Shown here: positions 44,607 to 53,628 of the stretch, piece by piece
Numbering within the stretch: the stretch's first letter is position 1
How the letters are laid out: every line of letters begins with the position of its first letter
Translations under genes and position numbers: made by a program
Notes under the pieces: model-generated
Told to the model about the DNA's origin: nothing
The model's input: only the letters and a program-made list of their open reading frames with translations
Databases searched by the model: none
DNA from: Fimbriimonadales bacterium
GTDB taxonomy: Bacteria; Armatimonadota; Fimbriimonadia; Fimbriimonadales; GBS-DC
Reading direction: 5' to 3'
DNA: 64,000 nucleotides
Assembly: GCA_026003075.1 (NCBI GenBank)
Contig: BPGO01000004.1
Location: 1 to 64,000 of the forward strand

Positions 44607-45761
44607 CTATAATACCCGTAACAACTTTTTCGGCGAAGGAGGTGCCTCCTCGTCGTCCGGGCGATGCACGATTTGATACAGGCTATCGCGCTCGACCGGC
44701 ACACGCCCTGCTGCGCGAATGAGGCGAATCAGTTCCGTGCGGGTGAGTACCTGCTGGCGCACGCCCGGCGCGTCGTCTTGATAGACAATCTCGTACTCGT
44801 GAATCGTGCCGTCCACATCGTCCGCGCCGTACCAGAGGGCAATCTGCGTGATGGCGGGGGTGTTCATAATCCAGAACGACTTGATATGTGGGAAGTTATC
44901 GAGCATCAGGCGAGCCACGGCAATATTGCGCAGGTCGTCGTCGCCGCTGGGGTGCGGTAGGTGCGCCAGTTGCGTGCCTTCGGGATGGAACGAGAGCGGC
45001 GTCATCGCCAAGAAGTGCCCTGTCTCGTCTTGCAACTCACGCAACTGGATGAAATGGTCAACGCGCTCTTCTACCGTCTCGCCGATACCATAAAGCAAGG
45101 TGGCGTACTGTTTCAGCCCGGCGGCTGCGATTTCACGGGCAATCTCTTTCCAACGCTTGCCGTTAATCTTCTTGGGAAACAGCTCCGCGTGGATACGGTC
45201 GCTAAGCACCTCAATCCCACCGCCGGGCACGCTGCCCAGCCCCGCCGCTTTCATCTCGTGCAGCACTTCCGCCAGCGGCTTCTTAGCGACGCGAGCAATC
45301 TCTTCCCACTCGACCGCAGTGAACGCCTTGATATGAACCTCAGGACGCTCCTCTTTGACCGTGCGGACGAGGTCTAAATAATACTGATAGGGCAGGCGCG
45401 GGTTCACCCCCCCAACGATATGCACTTCGGTGATGGGAATGTGTTTGTAGGCTTGCAATCGTTCGCGCACCTCGTCCATCGTGAGCGTGTAGGGCTTCGG
45501 ACCGCCCTTCTGCGCGTAGAACGAGCAGAACTTACAGCCCTTGTTGCAGATGTTAGTGTAGTTGATATGCTGATTGCGGATGTAATAGGCATAGTCGCCG
45601 TTGAGTCGCTCACGCACAATATTCGCCAGGTAGCCCACGCCCGACAGGTTCGGCGTTGTGTAAAGCAGCACGCCCTCCTCGAACGAGAGCCGCTCACCAT
45701 GAACGACTTTTTCATAAAGGGGCATCAACTCTCGCCCCAGAATCACCTCAAGAACGCGCAT
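44607..45761 (-). CDS. mqnE: Aminofutalosine synthase MqnE (radical SAM)
   Basis: The 384-residue radical SAM enzyme has the cluster Cys C72-x3-C76-x2-C79 in 'NICNKGCKFCSF' and the closing segment 'SFHPEGTQLAHLPHPSGDDD' with 'NFPHIKSFWIM', typical of MqnE. It joins AdoMet and 3-[(1-carboxyvinyl)oxy]benzoate to aminofutalosine in the futalosine route to menaquinone. MqnC and CofH relatives share the fold, but the C-terminal pattern fits MqnE. Its leader contains a miniature inverted-repeat element. Other mqn genes are not in the window. Confidence 0.9.
   Translation of the reverse strand: MRVLEVILGRELMPLYEKVVHGERLSFEEGVLLYTTPNLSGVGYLANIVRERLNGDYAYYIRNQHINYTNICNKGCKFCSFYAQKGGPKPYTLTMDEVRERLQAYKHIPITEVHIVGGVNPRLPYQYYLDLVRTVKEERPEVHIKAFTAVEWEEIARVAKKPLAEVLHEMKAAGLGSVPGGGIEVLSDRIHAELFPKKINGKRWKEIAREIAAAGLKQYATLLYGIGETVEERVDHFIQLRELQDETGHFLAMTPLSFHPEGTQLAHLPHPSGDDDLRNIAVARLMLDNFPHIKSFWIMNTPAITQIALWYGADDVDGTIHEYEIVYQDDAPGVRQQVLTRTELIRLIRAAGRVPVERDSLYQIVHRPDDEEAPPSPKKLLRVL
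44609..44616 (-). promoter_or_regulatory. -10 box of the presenilin-like gene
   Basis: GGTATTAT on the minus strand ends 8 nt before the ATG at 44600 and overlaps the last codons of mqnE. Confidence 0.45.
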
Positions 45762-45788
45762 GAATATAGCCTCCGTAACTGCGTCCTT

Positions 45789-45862
45789 GGGATTCCTCGC
45801 TACACTTGCAAAAACAGCAACAGATCCCGAACGCTGTCTTTCCGAGCGCAGCGAGGAATCCC
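45789..45862. repeat. Miniature inverted-repeat element (MITE-like)
   Basis: GGGATTCCTCGCT (45789-45801) is mirrored by AGCGAGGAATCCC (45850-45862). The 13-bp ends enclose a 74-nt element with 'TTTCCGAGCGC' inside. It lies between the -10 box at 45881 and the mqnE start. A partial copy of its right half occurs at 51419-51450. Confidence 0.7.
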
Positions 45863-45875
45863 CATCGGTCGCTCG

Positions 45876-46799
45876 TTAAGATTGTACCCGAACAGGGAAA
45901 ACTTTTTCCTGCGGGCGCGTGGCGAGGATGGTCGCGCTGAAGAGAACCAGCATAATCCACAGGGCATCCGTAACTAACAGATGAACCAGTTGCATCCAGA
46001 TAGGGGCTTTGAGCCACACATTCAGGAAACCCAGCCCCAGTTGAGTCACATAGAGCAGGTTGAAGCCGATGCCCAATCGATAGGCGGTGGGCGAGGGGCG
46101 ATCCATCATCAGGCGCGTTAGCACCACAATCATATAGAGCGCGATACCGATTGCCAGAGTCGGATGGTACACACGCAGCGCAAGCAGGGTCTCACCCACG
46201 ACCGGGTTCGTGTGGATTACATTCAGGTGCAGCAGCGTGTCGCCCAGCGCAGTGACGGCGCCGCTGACGCCGATTAGCGTCATCAGCAGTAATGCCCCCA
46301 GCGTCGCAATACCTGCCCAGCCTTGCCCACGCAGGCTGAATCGCGCACCGCCAGACGCCCACCACGCCGTGAGGGTGAGCCACATCAGCAAGATGAAGGT
46401 GTTCAGCAAGTGCGCTGCCATCCACACCGCTCGCGCGTAAGAAACATCCGTCGCCACGCGCTCAAACAGTACCAGCCCCGCTCCAATCAACGCCTCTACC
46501 ATCATAAACACCATGCTCATCAGTGCGCCGAAACGCACGATGTGCTTGCGTGGATACGCCCGAAACGCCCAAACAAGCATCCCCACCATCAGTAGGAAGG
46601 CGAGTCCGCTGGTAAGACGATGCCCAAACTCAACGAAAGTATCCAGCGAGCCAGAAAGAGGGATAATCTGACCGTTGCAGGTGGGCCAGTGGCTACCGCA
46701 GCCCGCGCCGAAGCCAGTCGCTCGGACAAACGCTCCGCCCAAAATCACCAGTACATTCAACCCCAGCACAAACCAGGCAAACTTCGCGAAGCGAGTCAT
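45876..46799 (-). CDS. ctaA: Heme A synthase (CtaA/COX15)
   Basis: The 307-residue protein has eight membrane helices and the conserved heme ligands in 'EFGHRLTSG', 'WMAAHLLNTF', 'LHLNVIHTN' and 'QLVHLLVTDALW'. The Cys pair in 'GAGCGSHWPTCNGQ' is typical of the bacterial subtype. It converts heme O to heme A for cytochrome oxidase. The start at 46799 is chosen because a -10 box lies 9 nt upstream and the family N-terminus begins there. Cytochrome oxidase and ctaB genes are not in the window. Confidence 0.92.
   Translation of the reverse strand: MTRFAKFAWFVLGLNVLVILGGAFVRATGFGAGCGSHWPTCNGQIIPLSGSLDTFVEFGHRLTSGLAFLLMVGMLVWAFRAYPRKHIVRFGALMSMVFMMVEALIGAGLVLFERVATDVSYARAVWMAAHLLNTFILLMWLTLTAWWASGGARFSLRGQGWAGIATLGALLLMTLIGVSGAVTALGDTLLHLNVIHTNPVVGETLLALRVYHPTLAIGIALYMIVVLTRLMMDRPSPTAYRLGIGFNLLYVTQLGLGFLNVWLKAPIWMQLVHLLVTDALWIMLVLFSATILATRPQEKVFPVRVQS
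45881..45888 (-). promoter_or_regulatory. Likely -10 box for mqnE
   Basis: GGTACAAT on the minus strand overlaps the last codons of ctaA and lies 119 nt before mqnE. The inverted-repeat element sits in between and would be transcribed as leader. Confidence 0.45.
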
Positions 46800-46808
46800 A
46801 GCATACGG

Positions 46809-46816
46809 AGTATACC
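46809..46816 (-). promoter_or_regulatory. -10 box of ctaA
   Basis: GGTATACT on the minus strand ends 9 nt before the ATG at 46799. Confidence 0.5.
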
Positions 46817-46866
46817 TGAATCGGGAGCGCAACAGCATTGGGCACTCGGTTTGGATCGTTGAGGCG

Positions 46867-48225
46867 TCAAAACTGGGCGACCGCCTGCAGCGACCAGCCT
46901 GCGCGAACATCGGGCGCACCCGTATCGCGCAGATGGCTCGCACGATACCGCAGACAGAGCATACCACGCTCGGTTAGCTGGTAGCCAATCAGCAATTCGA
47001 GGGTGTAGCCCCGCACACCAGGGCGGTATTCATGAAAGCGACGCAGCGTCGCATAGTCGACGGCGTAGAACCACCGCCCACGCTCGTGTTCCGCACGCGC
47101 ATAGAATCCAATACGGTTCGCGCCAATGGGGTGCCCCATCGGCAGACCTTTATAAGAGTAGGCGTAGCGGAGAGCATGCCCCGAGTTGTCATACACGCCC
47201 CCCGTGGGCGTGCCATCAGAACGCACCCATTCCAGAATCAGGCGCGTGTTGGGCGTAGCCGCGATTCGCGCCCCCATAAGCGTGGCGACTTTACGAGGGG
47301 TAATGGAGGAACCGCCGAACGCCGTAGGTGCGCGCAAATCGTCCATCAACCAAAACAGGTACAGGCGGTTCTGGGAATCAGGTCGGTACACAACACCCAC
47401 TTCCGCCAAGTAGTTGAACCACCCAGAGCCTATTTGGGCATTGCTGTACCATTTTTGGTAGAGATAATAGGGCGCTATCTGGCTCACGGCGCCGCCAGGC
47501 AGTTCCAACGCTTTGAACGCCTCCGCGAGCGCGACGGTCCACCGCGTGCCGAAGTCGCGCTCGATTCGCCGCGCCCCCCACCAAGTCCGCTCCCCATCTT
47601 GTTCAAACTGGCTCAGAAACTGTTCAAATCGCCATTCACCCAGCAGGGGAATGCGCAAGGGGAACTGCACACTGGCAACGGGTACGGCAGGCATTTCGTC
47701 GTTGACCAGAAGCCCACCGCTATAGCCGCCGAGCCAGCGCACAGTACGGTAGCCTATTTGCCAGCGCCACTCACCCGTCTGTAGGGCGAGCTGGGCGTAG
47801 GGGATAGTTCCGAACGCGCCGGGGTTCGCGCCGTCGTGCCGACGTGCATCGCTCAAAACCACCTCCAGCAGGGCTTGCTTGCTAACTGTCCACGCGCCTG
47901 CCACGCGATAGATTCCTTGGGGGGTATCTGCACTATCTGTATCGAAAAAGGCGACCCCTTGCACCTCCACAACGAGCCATTTCGCGTCTTCAGGCAAGGT
48001 GTTTGTGGCGCCCAACTTCCAGCGGATGAGCGGCGAAACTGGGGTTGACTCACGGTTCAAAACGTTCAAAAACTCGTCGGCGCTGCGGGGTCGGCGCAAC
48101 AGCGTGCTGGGGGTAGGTCGTTGACTTGCCAGCCAGTCATAGATTGGGTCATCGTGCGAGGGGAGTTGCTGCGCAGAGCATACTCCCACAAGTATTAGAA
48201 CAACAAGGGCACTCCAGCCCTTCAA
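46867..48225 (-). CDS. Wzi-like outer-membrane capsule-assembly protein
   Basis: The 452-residue product has a signal peptide ('VVLILVGVCSAQ') and alternating strand patterns of a beta-barrel ending in the aromatic 'LQAVAQF', the usual outer-membrane insertion signal. 'YSYKGLPMGHPIGANRIGFY' matches the 'G-R-Y-RGLPIGHPIG' mark of the Wzi capsule-assembly family. Its ATG overlaps the stop of the upstream CapD-like gene by 4 nt, which ties it to polysaccharide synthesis. Wzi holds capsule or exopolysaccharide at the surface. Confidence 0.75.
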   Translation of the reverse strand: MKGWSALVVLILVGVCSAQQLPSHDDPIYDWLASQRPTPSTLLRRPRSADEFLNVLNRESTPVSPLIRWKLGATNTLPEDAKWLVVEVQGVAFFDTDSADTPQGIYRVAGAWTVSKQALLEVVLSDARRHDGANPGAFGTIPYAQLALQTGEWRWQIGYRTVRWLGGYSGGLLVNDEMPAVPVASVQFPLRIPLLGEWRFEQFLSQFEQDGERTWWGARRIERDFGTRWTVALAEAFKALELPGGAVSQIAPYYLYQKWYSNAQIGSGWFNYLAEVGVVYRPDSQNRLYLFWLMDDLRAPTAFGGSSITPRKVATLMGARIAATPNTRLILEWVRSDGTPTGGVYDNSGHALRYAYSYKGLPMGHPIGANRIGFYARAEHERGRWFYAVDYATLRRFHEYRPGVRGYTLELLIGYQLTERGMLCLRYRASHLRDTGAPDVRAGWSLQAVAQF

Positions 48226-50123
48226 CCTCGCACCACCTTTTGTTCGTTCATCGCCAACTTAGAAGTTGCCAATTCCATCAGCATCGCACGCGCCGCCTCG
48301 GCTTGCTCCTTCTCACACAGATTGAGCAAAGCCTCCAACTGTCCTTGAAGCCAACACCAGCTGGGCGCCGTGTGATTACGGACGCGCTTAATTTTGGGGT
48401 TTGGTGTATTTTCCAGTACCTCTTGGTCGTAGCACAACTGCTCGTGAAGCTTCTCGCCAGGGCGCGTGCCCGTGAACACGATAGCAATATCCTGACCGGG
48501 CACCAGTCCATACAGACGGATGAGGTCGTGCGCCATGTCAATAATCCGAATCGGCTCCCCCATATCGAGGATATAGATGTCGCCGCGACTGGTAAACGCC
48601 CCTGCCCGCAAGATAAGGTGAACAGCCTCGTTGATACTCATGAAATAGCGCTTCATATCTGGGTGCGTGATACGGACGGGTCCGCCCTGCTCAATCTGCG
48701 CCTGCAGTGTGGGAATAAGGCTCCCTCGACTGCCCAACACATTGCCGAAGCGCACAATCGCGAACTCCGTTTCCCCTTCACATGCCAGCGCGCTGACAAT
48801 CATCTCGCCCACGCGCTTTGTCGCTCCCATAATACTCACAGGATCCACCGCTTTATCGGTCGATACATAGACGAACTTGCGCACTCCGTGGCGCAATGCA
48901 GTTTCCGCCATCACCCATGTACCCAGCACATTATTTTTGATCGCTTCGATAGGGTTCGCCTCCATCAAGGGCACATGCTTATGCGCTGCCGCGTGGAACA
49001 CGAGCGTGGGGCGGTGGCTGCGGAACACCGCTTCGATACGGGTGGCGTCACGCACATCGGCGATGATACATTCAGGCTCATAGCCTATGCATGTGATTAG
49101 TTCTTGCTGAACTTGGTAAATACTGTTTTCTCCTTTGCCCAGCAGCGCCAAGCTGGCAGGTCCCAAATCTGCGGTTTGCCGCGCCAGTTCACTGCCAATC
49201 GAGCCGCCTGCGCCCGTGATCAGCACGCGCTCACCCGCGATATAGTCCGCTACGGGACGCAGATCAAATTGCACCGGCGCGCGGCGCAGTAAGTCCTCGA
49301 TGTTCACCTCGCGGATCTGAGCCAGCTGAAAACCGTGCTCTGCCGTCGGTTGAAATGAAGGCACAATCCGTACACGCGCTTTGGTAGAGCGGCAAATATT
49401 AAAAATCCGACGCACAACCTCGCCATCAGCGGAAGAGATCGCGATAATCACATCCTGCACCCCGTGTTCCGCCACAATCTGCGGAATGTCCTGCGTTGTA
49501 CCCAAGCAGGGGTAGCCGTGAATCTGCAGTGACTGCTTCTGCGGGTCGTCGTCTACGAAGCCCACCAAGCGCAGTTCCGCCTGCGGGTTGCGGCGTATCT
49601 CGCGCATCACGACCTCGCCCATATCACCCCCACCCACCACTAAGGCGCGCCGTCGGGGCGCTTGATTCTTGGTGTAGGCGATGTACCAGTCATAAAGGCG
49701 CCGTCCTATGCGCGGCGCAGAGAGCGAACTTGTCGATAAGAAACTAAAGAGGACCCATTCCGCCAACGAGAACGGTCGCCCACCGTAGTAAGCAAACCCC
49801 AGCATCCCAACGAGACATGCTATTTGGATTCCAACACTCGCCTTCAACAAACGAAACAAATCCATAATCCCCGCGTAGCGGCTATGAACCCGATACATTC
49901 CCTGCGTAAACAGTGCGCCGATGCCTATCACGCTCATCAGGGGCGCCAGCCACTGCAGCATCCGCTGATCCGCAACAGTATAGCGGAAATCTTGCACCAA
50001 ACCAACAGCAATGATTAGCGACGCTGAGATAAGCAGAACATCTGTGAACACCGATCTCAAAAACTCCGCCCAGCGTCGGGGGGGTATCTGCCACAACCAT
50101 CCTAATGTGCTCTTGTTCCGCAA
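48222..50123 (-). CDS. Membrane nucleotide-sugar dehydratase/epimerase (CapD/WbpM type)
   Basis: The 633-residue protein starts with TTG at 50123 behind GGAGGGAAGCC. It has four N-terminal membrane helices, a first Rossmann region ('ALVVGGGDMGEVVMREIRR') and a catalytic SDR domain with 'VLITGAGGSIGSELARQ', 'VFHAAAHKHVPLMEANPIEA' and 'VYVSTDKAVDPVSIMGATKR'. This is the WbpM/PglF/CapD family, which makes 4-keto-6-deoxy sugars from UDP-GlcNAc at the start of surface glycan pathways. The catalytic 'STDKAV' form (Met in place of the usual Tyr) is normal for the large members. It is translationally coupled to the Wzi-like gene. Confidence 0.9.
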   Translation of the reverse strand: MRNKSTLGWLWQIPPRRWAEFLRSVFTDVLLISASLIIAVGLVQDFRYTVADQRMLQWLAPLMSVIGIGALFTQGMYRVHSRYAGIMDLFRLLKASVGIQIACLVGMLGFAYYGGRPFSLAEWVLFSFLSTSSLSAPRIGRRLYDWYIAYTKNQAPRRRALVVGGGDMGEVVMREIRRNPQAELRLVGFVDDDPQKQSLQIHGYPCLGTTQDIPQIVAEHGVQDVIIAISSADGEVVRRIFNICRSTKARVRIVPSFQPTAEHGFQLAQIREVNIEDLLRRAPVQFDLRPVADYIAGERVLITGAGGSIGSELARQTADLGPASLALLGKGENSIYQVQQELITCIGYEPECIIADVRDATRIEAVFRSHRPTLVFHAAAHKHVPLMEANPIEAIKNNVLGTWVMAETALRHGVRKFVYVSTDKAVDPVSIMGATKRVGEMIVSALACEGETEFAIVRFGNVLGSRGSLIPTLQAQIEQGGPVRITHPDMKRYFMSINEAVHLILRAGAFTSRGDIYILDMGEPIRIIDMAHDLIRLYGLVPGQDIAIVFTGTRPGEKLHEQLCYDQEVLENTPNPKIKRVRNHTAPSWCWLQGQLEALLNLCEKEQAEAARAMLMELATSKLAMNEQKVVRG

Positions 50124-50181
50124 GGCTTCCCTCCGTAGAATCCGCGTTTTAGCAAACCGCCAGCGAGAACTCGCCGCGTAA

Positions 50182-50189
50182 AGTATACC
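50182..50189 (-). promoter_or_regulatory. -10 box of the CapD/Wzi operon
   Basis: GGTATACT on the minus strand, 58 nt before the TTG start at 50123. Confidence 0.45.
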
Positions 50190-50231
50190 CGTTGATTCTG
50201 ACGGCTGCGTTCTATTTTGGAAATCGATTGG

Positions 50232-50239
50232 GGTATATT
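50232..50239 (+). promoter_or_regulatory. -10 box of tRNA-Ser gene
   Basis: GGTATATT ends 11 nt before the tRNA 5' end, the same spacing as for the tRNA-Met gene. Confidence 0.5.
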
Positions 50240-50250
50240 TTTAGAGGCGT

Positions 50251-50343
50251 GGAGCGGTGCCCGAGTGGCTGAAGGGACACGACTGGAAATCGTGTAGGCT
50301 CCGAAGAGGGGTCTCGTGGGTTCGAATCCCACCCGCTCCGCCA
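50251..50343 (+). tRNA. tRNA-Ser (GGA)
   Basis: A class II tRNA with acceptor GGAGCGG/CCGCTCC, anticodon stem CACGA/TCGTG with loop CTGGAAA (anticodon GGA), a long variable arm (GGCTCCGAAGAGGGGTCT) and T-arm GTGGG-TTCGAAT-CCCAC. CCA is encoded. Confidence 0.95.
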
Positions 50344-50347
50344 GCGT

Positions 50348-50803
50348 CTAAGCCAAAACGAACCGCGCCAGCCCGTGCAGCAGCCACAGCGATAACAACA
50401 CGACTATAATCCGGTTGAGACGATGAATATCAATTCTGAGTGTGCGTCCTGAAACCAGCGCAAGAAGGCTATTTAATCCTACTCCCACAGCCGCCGCCGC
50501 CACCAGATAGCCAACGGGATTCGCCCGCCACGCCAGCCCAAACTGCCCATGCACAATCGCACTCACGCTGGTGGTCAAGCCGCAAGAGGGGCAAGGTCGC
50601 CCCGTGAGAAAGTAAATCGTACAAGGCGGCAGCCCCAACTGCTGATGCGTGCCATGCCCTTCGGGGTTGGGAGTAAGATACCACCCCACGCCCAACATAA
50701 TCAACACCCCCAGCACCAAGAGCGCATGGCTCCACCGCGCCCACCCTGATACCGAAGTAAACTCAATCCATGAACCCCTGACCACGGCCCGCCCCTGAGT
50801 CAT
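50348..50803 (-). CDS. DUF2752 membrane protein
   Basis: The 151-residue protein has three membrane helices and the DUF2752 mark '[20 protein letters not shown]', where the usual final Arg is Thr. The start at 50803 overlaps the upstream stop (ATGA) behind GGGAGG. DUF2752 proteins are inner-membrane proteins of unknown role. It is the last gene of a leftward run with the pentaheme cytochrome and a barrel-like protein; the Cys pair may bind metal or heme, which is a guess. Confidence 0.78.
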   Translation of the reverse strand: MTQGRAVVRGSWIEFTSVSGWARWSHALLVLGVLIMLGVGWYLTPNPEGHGTHQQLGLPPCTIYFLTGRPCPSCGLTTSVSAIVHGQFGLAWRANPVGYLVAAAAVGVGLNSLLALVSGRTLRIDIHRLNRIIVVLLSLWLLHGLARFVLA

Positions 50804-51402
50804 TCCTCCCATAGCCGAATCATGATACTCCAGCAGGTGCGTTCGCGGATAACAGATGCGCGCACTTCCACCTGATTGCTCGGTCGCCACGCCAGTGACG
50901 CATTGATATGGCTTCCGGTGTGTTCCGCCCGCAGGAAAATCTGGTTGGTCAAGGGCACATCGAAGCCGACAAAAAAACCGGGCATCCCCTCCCACCCAAA
51001 GCCCAGATGCACCCGCAGGTCGTGATCCAATGGCGTTTGCCCCAGCGCAGCGATGCTGTAGGACAAGGCGATATAATAGCCCCTGCCCTGTGCTGTACGA
51101 TTAAACACATCCGACACGCCCATCGAGATCCCCGGCGCATAGCCCGGAATCTCGGGATAGACGCTGTACTGCAATCCGTAGACCTCGAGGCGCTTCTCAA
51201 ACCCAGTGCGCGCCCCCTGAATTTCGAGCAAGCCGCCTACCCGAAAGTTCACCAAGACTCGCTCGCGCTCAGGTGTGCCTGTCAAGAACCCTGCTTCGAC
51301 CGTGAGACGCTCTGGATAAATCAGTTTGCCCGTGGGGATTTCGATAAGTCGGTCAGCACAGGCAACGCTGAAGAGGGTCCCTGCGCAGACAAGCCCCATC
51401 AT
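50800..51402 (-). CDS. Predicted exported beta-barrel-like protein
   Basis: The product is about 200 residues if it starts at 51402, after GGAG, giving a signal peptide 'GLVCAGTLFSVACA'. A longer frame from 51510 would add 36 residues encoded partly by a repeat element, so it is not preferred. The mature part has alternating strands ('RVHLGFGWEGMPGFFVGFDV', 'HINASLAWRPSNQVEVRASV') that suggest a small outer-membrane barrel of the YjbH-like sort. Its stop overlaps the DUF2752 start. Function unknown. Confidence 0.6.
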   Translation of the reverse strand: MMGLVCAGTLFSVACADRLIEIPTGKLIYPERLTVEAGFLTGTPERERVLVNFRVGGLLEIQGARTGFEKRLEVYGLQYSVYPEIPGYAPGISMGVSDVFNRTAQGRGYYIALSYSIAALGQTPLDHDLRVHLGFGWEGMPGFFVGFDVPLTNQIFLRAEHTGSHINASLAWRPSNQVEVRASVIRERTCWSIMIRLWEE

Positions 51403-51418
51403 CCATCTCCAAGAGGAG

Positions 51419-51450
51419 CGGACTTCCCGTTGCGCTCGGCATGACAGAGG
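51419..51450. repeat. Partial copy of the 45789-45862 element
   Basis: On the minus strand CTGTCATGCCGAGCGCAACG resembles CTGTCTTTCCGAGCGCAGCG of the element at 45789-45862. Only one half is kept, and it lies just before the start of the barrel-like gene. Confidence 0.45.
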
Positions 51451-51519
51451 TTTTTCGCCTACACCATTTCGCGCATCGCGAAAAACCCACTCCCATCCAA
51501 GTTTCGTCATCGCCTGCCC

Positions 51520-52494
51520 TTAGAGATTGACTTTCGCTTCATAGAGCACGCGCGCCTGCTCGTCGGGCAGTTCGCGATTGCGCTTGTGGAGGACGCGCAC
51601 GATGGCATTCGTCGCGCCTTCGGGGATAGGCGCACGAATGACCCTGCGTTCGCCGGGTTTGAGGCGCGTGTCGTTGCCGTCGATAGCGACATTGTCCGCC
51701 AGCAGAGTCTGATGCTTGCCAATTTCCGAGTCGCCCTTCAGAAACCGCGCCTCTACAATCACGACCACATACTCCGGACCTGTGGGTACGGTATGCCCCA
51801 CTTCCACGCTCTCCATCTTGATCTGTAGGTAGTCATCACGTCGCTCATGCGCCATTTTGACGCCTTTTTGGAACATCGCGGGCGTTGCGCCCTCGAACTT
51901 ATGCACTCGTGCCTTGCGGGCAGGCAGCCCTTCGCCAGTCGCGATGGGACGCTCCACCACCGGCATGTGGCAATTCACGCACCCATTCGGGTCCTGCCCC
52001 CATTCGCTTTGCTTGTACCAGTCCACCGTGCCGAAGATTTCGTGGCAGGTGGCGCACATATCGACGGCGCCGAACTTTTCGTTTTTGACGGTGGGGTGGG
52101 CGTCGGTCTTGGTGCCGAGGGTGCTATGATACGCGCCGTTGGCGTCCTGATGGCAACTAATGCAGTCGATGCCGTGCGCTCGGTCGGCTTCGCGCAACGC
52201 TGGGTGTTCGCCAAAACCCTTGACCAGAATCGGCTCAGGAGCATGGCACGGAAGGCACATCTTGAGGGTGCGATTGCGTGAGGTCTGCCCAAAAGTTTCG
52301 CTTTCCCACGCGGCGGCGTGGCGCGATTCCGCCCAGTCACGCGCTTCGTTGGGATGACAAGTTTGGCAATCACCGCGCGTCTTGGGCAACTCGGTCTGAG
52401 ACTGAGCCGGCATGCTCTCGATCGTGCGCCCCGCACCAATCAGCATCAGTGCTAATGCCACCGCTGAAACGCTCCAGCCTATGACCGTATTCAT
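51520..52494 (-). CDS. Pentaheme c-type cytochrome
   Basis: The 324-residue protein has an N-terminal membrane anchor or signal ('SAVALALMLIGAG') and five CxxCH heme sites: CQTCH (43-47), CLPCH, CISCH, CATCH and CVNCH. The order and 'RHAAAWESETFGQTSRN' segment resemble the cytochrome c554-like family of multiheme proteins. Its C-terminal third is a beta domain without heme. It probably carries electrons in the periplasm. The gene is followed by the barrel-like and DUF2752 genes. Confidence 0.9.
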   Translation of the reverse strand: MNTVIGWSVSAVALALMLIGAGRTIESMPAQSQTELPKTRGDCQTCHPNEARDWAESRHAAAWESETFGQTSRNRTLKMCLPCHAPEPILVKGFGEHPALREADRAHGIDCISCHQDANGAYHSTLGTKTDAHPTVKNEKFGAVDMCATCHEIFGTVDWYKQSEWGQDPNGCVNCHMPVVERPIATGEGLPARKARVHKFEGATPAMFQKGVKMAHERRDDYLQIKMESVEVGHTVPTGPEYVVVIVEARFLKGDSEIGKHQTLLADNVAIDGNDTRLKPGERRVIRAPIPEGATNAIVRVLHKRNRELPDEQARVLYEAKVNL

Positions 52495-52578
52495 AGCAAG
52501 GTTTTAATTTCGAGAAAACAGATCCCCATCCTGCTAATTCGGCGTAGATTTCCAGGGGATATTCCTTCCGATGGCTCA

Positions 52579-52586
52579 GGTATAAT
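52579..52586 (+). promoter_or_regulatory. -10 box of tdh
   Basis: GGTATAAT ends 10 nt before the ATG at 52597; short or absent leader. Confidence 0.6.
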
Positions 52587-52596
52587 CCCGCTACTG

Positions 52597-53628
52597 ATGA
52601 AGGCGATCTGCAAAACCCAGCCCGGCGTCGGGCTGGCAGTACGGGATGTTCCTGAACCATCGTTAGGCAGGCGCGAGGTGTTGGTTCGCGTGACTCGTTC
52701 CTCCATCTGTGGTACAGATTTACACATCTACCAGTGGGACGCTTGGGCAAGCAGTCGGTTGAAGCCTCCCTTGATTATCGGGCATGAGTTCTGCGGGTTC
52801 GTCGTGGCGGTCGGCGACGAAGTAGAGCATGTGCAGGTGGGCGAATTCGTGGCGGCGGAGAGTCATATCGTGTGCGGTTATTGCAAACCATGTCAGCTGG
52901 GGCAGGCGCATGTGTGCTTGAACACGCGCATCCTCGGGGTAGATGTAGACGGTGGGTTCGCGCCGTATGCGGCAATCCCTGCAGTGAACGCCTGTAAGAC
53001 CGACCCTGCGCTGCCCCCCGAAGTCGCGACGGTGCAGGAGCCGCTGGGTAACGCGGTGCATACGGTTGCTGCGACCGATGTGCGTGGCGCGACGGTGCTG
53101 ATTACCGGCTGTGGCGCGATTGGGCTATTTAGTATTGCCGTGGCGAAGGCGCTGGGCGCGGCGCGTGTCATCGCCACCGAAGTGCGCCCCTACCGCGCAG
53201 AACTCGCCATGCGCATGGGCGCAGACGCCGTGCTGAACCCCACAACGGACGATGTCTTGGGCTATGTGAGGCGCACTACCGACGGGCTGGGCGTCGATGT
53301 CGCTCTGGAAATGTCGGGACATCCTGCGTCTATCGAGTTAATCACTCAGGCAATCCGTCCCGGTGGTGAAGTGAGCCTGCTGGGGCTGTTCTCGCAGCAG
53401 GTTGCGTTAGATCTGAACGCACTTATCTTCAAAGGCGTGGAGATTCACGCGATTATCGGCAGGCGTCTGTTCCAAACCTGGGAGGTGATGCAGAATCTTC
53501 TCCACTCAGGCAGGCTCGATGTGCGTCCCGCGATTACGCATGTGCTGCCCTGGCACGAATACGAACACGCTTTTGAACTGATGGCTTCGGGACAGTCAGG
53601 CAAAATCGTGCTGAACTGGGAGGTGTAA
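52597..53628 (+). CDS. tdh: L-threonine 3-dehydrogenase (zinc type)
   Basis: The 343-residue medium-chain dehydrogenase has the catalytic zinc ligands C38 in 'SSICGTDLHIYQWDAWA' and H63-E64 in 'IIGHEFCG', the structural zinc Cys 93, 96, 99 and 107, and the NAD site 'VLITGCGAIGLFSIAVAKALG'. 'CGTDLHIY-WD-WA' is typical of threonine dehydrogenase, which makes 2-amino-3-ketobutyrate. Kbl, the next enzyme, is at 41973. It is directly followed by ruvX without a gap. Confidence 0.9.
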   Translation: MKAICKTQPGVGLAVRDVPEPSLGRREVLVRVTRSSICGTDLHIYQWDAWASSRLKPPLIIGHEFCGFVVAVGDEVEHVQVGEFVAAESHIVCGYCKPCQLGQAHVCLNTRILGVDVDGGFAPYAAIPAVNACKTDPALPPEVATVQEPLGNAVHTVAATDVRGATVLITGCGAIGLFSIAVAKALGAARVIATEVRPYRAELAMRMGADAVLNPTTDDVLGYVRRTTDGLGVDVALEMSGHPASIELITQAIRPGGEVSLLGLFSQQVALDLNALIFKGVEIHAIIGRRLFQTWEVMQNLLHSGRLDVRPAITHVLPWHEYEHAFELMASGQSGKIVLNWEV

